Shown here piece by piece: positions 5,810 through 7,163 of a stretch of DNA of 7,163 nucleotides. The stretch's first letter is position 1. Each line of letters starts with the position of its first letter. Source of the DNA: Parvularculaceae bacterium (GTDB lineage: Bacteria > Pseudomonadota > Alphaproteobacteria > Caulobacterales > Parvularculaceae); contig JACADX010000098.1 of NCBI GenBank assembly GCA_013389125.1, forward strand, positions 1 through 7,163, in the 5' to 3' direction. Made by a program: the position numbers and the translations under genes. The notes under the pieces are model-generated. The model had not been told where the DNA came from, made no database searches, and saw only the letters and a list, made by a program, of their open reading frames with translations.

Positions 5810-6010
5810 ATGTCGGATCATTGCACGGACGACGGCGCGGCGCGGCTGGCGGCGAAAATCCGGGATTATTGGCGCCGGAAGGGCTTTGATGTTGAGGTTA
5901 ATCTGAGGCCGGAAGGGTTTGTTTCAACCATGCGTTCGGCGCGCACGGATCTGCGCAGCGACATGGTCAACGGCATGCCGCGGCGGATCGGCCTGCCCGC
6001 GACGCCATAG
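5810..6010 (+). CDS. Small conserved hypothetical protein, 66 aa
   Basis: I cannot assign a function. The protein is soluble, with no signal peptide or membrane segment. An amphipathic helix (about 9-24, with ARLAAKIRDYWRRKG) is followed by a short strand-like segment FDVEVNLRP, then a basic/polar part ending in RTDLRSDMVNGMPRR. The helix, 'RRKGFDVEV' strand and 'RSDMVNG-P' ending resemble, from memory, short uncharacterised alphaproteobacterial proteins; I could not search this. Coding is supported by GAGGTG at 5799-5804, five bases before the ATG, by third-position G/C preference, and by lack of a competing frame. It is divergent from the XRE regulator and may be under its control. It could be a regulator accessory, an antirepressor or a nucleic-acid-binding factor; none of these is shown by the sequence. 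It converges on gph, with 54 bp between the stops and no clear terminator. Confidence 0.75.
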   Translation: MSDHCTDDGAARLAAKIRDYWRRKGFDVEVNLRPEGFVSTMRSARTDLRSDMVNGMPRRIGLPATP

Positions 6011-6064
6011 GCGGCGGGCGCGCCGGGCGTAAACGGCCGAATCGGCAGTTGCGCACGCGACGCT

Positions 6065-6748
6065 TCAGGGACGCTGCGACGCCGCCCAGCGCACCAGAGG
6101 CGGCAGTTCCCCATAGGTCGAAAACAGCGACAGCGCCTCGTCGCAAAGATCGAGCGGCCCATAGCCGAACCTTGCGACAAGACAGGGAACGCCCGCCGCC
6201 GCCGCGGCCCTTATGTCGGTGTCGCTGTCGCCGACAAGAACGGCCTTCGCGCCGCCGGTTTCTTCGATGCAGCGCCTTACCGGACGCGGATCGGGCTTTG
6301 CGGCGCCGGCCGTATCGCCGCCGATGAGCGCGTCAAAAAGGCCGCCGACGCCAAGCGCGCCGACCAGCGCGCGCGCCAGCTCTTCACGCTTGTTGGTGCA
6401 GATGGCGATCGACGCGCCATCGTCCTTGAGGGCCTTGATCGCGTCGATCGCGCCGGGAAAAGGCGACGACCTGACCGCGATATTCGCCCTGTAATGCGCG
6501 ACGAAGGCCGCGACCGCCGCGTCCAGCGCCGTCTCGCTCGCCGGCGGCGCGCCGGCCTCCGCGAGCCCCGCCTTCAACATCGCGCGCGCCCCATGGCCGA
6601 TGAGATGGCGCACGCTCTCAAGAGGCGCGGGCCTGAGGCCCGCCTGCCGCAGCACATGGTTCATTGACGCCGCAAGGTCCCCGGCGGTGTCGATCAGCGT
6701 GCCGTCGAGATCAAACAGCACGGCCACGCCGGCGAGCGGTCCTCGCAT
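6065..6748 (-). CDS. gph: Phosphoglycolate phosphatase (HAD superfamily), 227 aa
   Basis: Cytosolic haloacid-dehalogenase-type phosphatase that hydrolyses 2-phosphoglycolate, a by-product of DNA 3'-end repair or oxygenase activity, to glycolate and phosphate. Motif I is FDLDGTLIDT with nucleophile D13 and acid/base D15. The cap region (about 20-90) has the helical C1 form usual for the Gph/PGMB branch. Motif II is ICTNK with T118. Motif III is K151 in AKPDP. Motif IV is GDSDTD (173-178), binding Mg2+ through D174 and D178. Length is normal and all catalytic residues are present. The ATG at 6748 is fixed by AGGAG (6755-6759) six bases upstream. It is divergent from glmU with 74 bp between the start codons. 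The family assignment is solid. The exact substrate is less certain, since pyrophosphatases and sugar phosphatases share these motifs. Confidence 0.9.
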   Translation of the reverse strand: MRGPLAGVAVLFDLDGTLIDTAGDLAASMNHVLRQAGLRPAPLESVRHLIGHGARAMLKAGLAEAGAPPASETALDAAVAAFVAHYRANIAVRSSPFPGAIDAIKALKDDGASIAICTNKREELARALVGALGVGGLFDALIGGDTAGAAKPDPRPVRRCIEETGGAKAVLVGDSDTDIRAAAAAGVPCLVARFGYGPLDLCDEALSLFSTYGELPPLVRWAASQRP

Positions 6749-6822
6749 TTACAACTCCTGCGGCCGCCGCCAAAAGACGTCAGCGTCATGTCGTGCGCCT
6801 CCTACCCGAGTCGCGAGGGTCA

Positions 6823-7163
6823 ATGAACAAGTCCTCTGTCGCCGCCGTCATTCTCGCCGCCGGCCAGGGCGTCAGGATGAGATCGGCGACGCCCAAGGTC
6901 CTCCATCACGTCGGCGGAAGGTCGATGCTCGCGCATGTGATGGCGACGGCGGGGGAACTCGCGCCGGCGCGCCTTGCCGTCGTCATCGGCGATCATGCGC
7001 CGGGTGTCGGCGACGCCGCGCGCGCCGCGCGCGCCGACGTCGCGGTCGCGATCCAGGCGCCGCCGCGCGGCACCGGCGACGCGGTGATGAAAGCGATGCC
7101 GGCGCTTGAAGGATTTGCGGGCGTCGTCGTCGTCCTTTACGCCGACACGCCGCTTGTGACTGC
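6823..7163 (+). CDS. glmU: Bifunctional GlmU (GlcNAc-1-P uridyltransferase / GlcN-1-P acetyltransferase), N-terminal part, runs off the right edge
   Basis: GlmU acetylates glucosamine-1-phosphate and then transfers UMP from UTP to make UDP-GlcNAc, the precursor of peptidoglycan and lipid A. The window shows the first 113 residues of the uridyltransferase domain. The nucleotide-binding signature LAAGQGVRM with PKVLHHVGG covers 11-32, including R18 and K25. QAPPRGTGDAV (78-88) matches the uracil/GlcNAc-binding QxxxxGTxxA segment. VVVLYADTPL (102-111) carries the metal-binding Asp108. The left-handed beta-helix acetyltransferase domain lies beyond the edge, so that half is assumed from the family. 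The ATG at 6823 has GAGGG only 3 nt upstream, a tight spacing. An in-frame GTG at 6793 is possible but lacks homologous sequence. The gene is divergent from gph, a neighbourhood seen in alphaproteobacteria. Confidence 0.92.
   Translation, partial: MNKSSVAAVILAAGQGVRMRSATPKVLHHVGGRSMLAHVMATAGELAPARLAVVIGDHAPGVGDAARAARADVAVAIQAPPRGTGDAVMKAMPALEGFAGVVVVLYADTPLVT

Noticed and set aside
5607..5906. 99-codon plus-strand frame spanning the repressor start and the small gene
   Set aside because: It crosses the promoter region and inverted repeats, has no ribosome site at its ATG, and overlaps the better supported frame at 5810.
6011..6064. Search for a terminator between the small gene and gph
   Set aside because: Only a 4-bp stem (GCCG-AAT-CGGC) with no T-run was seen, too weak to report.
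5866..6180. Minus-strand 104-codon frame overlapping the small gene and the 3' end of gph
   Set aside because: It overlaps two better supported genes, has no ribosome site and shows no recognisable pattern.

Overview
This window is a GC-rich stretch of bacterial chromosome, most likely from an alphaproteobacterium. The evidence is the gene content (gph beside glmU, large hybrid histidine kinases, a TonB-dependent receptor with the DEIVVTAQR-type start) and the strong G/C bias at third codon positions. A relative of the Caulobacterales/Parvularculales/Hyphomonadaceae is possible, but this cannot be fixed from sequence reading alone. I see no transposase, CRISPR array or clear prophage structural gene.

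Layout from left to right. 1-490 (minus) is the N-terminus of a TonB-dependent outer-membrane receptor that runs off the left edge. 491-787 is non-coding. It holds a sigma-54-like promoter candidate for the receptor, a tandem 12-bp direct repeat about 100 bp further upstream, and a strong GC hairpin. 788-862 (minus) is tRNA-Val(CAC) with an encoded CCA and its own promoter. 923-2065 (minus) is a cytoplasmic receiver-histidine kinase. Across a 136-bp divergent intergenic region lies 2202-4946 (plus), a membrane-bound CHASE8-HAMP tripartite hybrid kinase with one dead and one live receiver plus an Hpt domain. Its stop codon directly abuts the stop of the convergent gene 4947-5615 (minus), an XRE/S24-type repressor that has lost both catalytic residues of the S24 fold. 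The relatively AT-rich 194-bp gap 5616-5809 carries the repressor's promoter with an overlapping palindrome, and a second inverted repeat ahead of a small conserved protein (5810-6010, plus). Then come gph (6065-6748, minus) and, divergent from it, the start of glmU (6823 to the right edge, plus).

How the parts may work together. The two kinases form a divergent pair without any DNA-binding response regulator between or beside them. The Hpt of the large kinase could pass phosphate to the N-terminal receiver of the small kinase, so that a phosphorelay ends in control of a second kinase. This is an inference. The repressor/small-protein pair looks like a compact divergent regulatory switch: the repressor has no visible self-cleavage chemistry, so any release would need another signal. 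The receptor, tRNA, gph and glmU genes are conventional.
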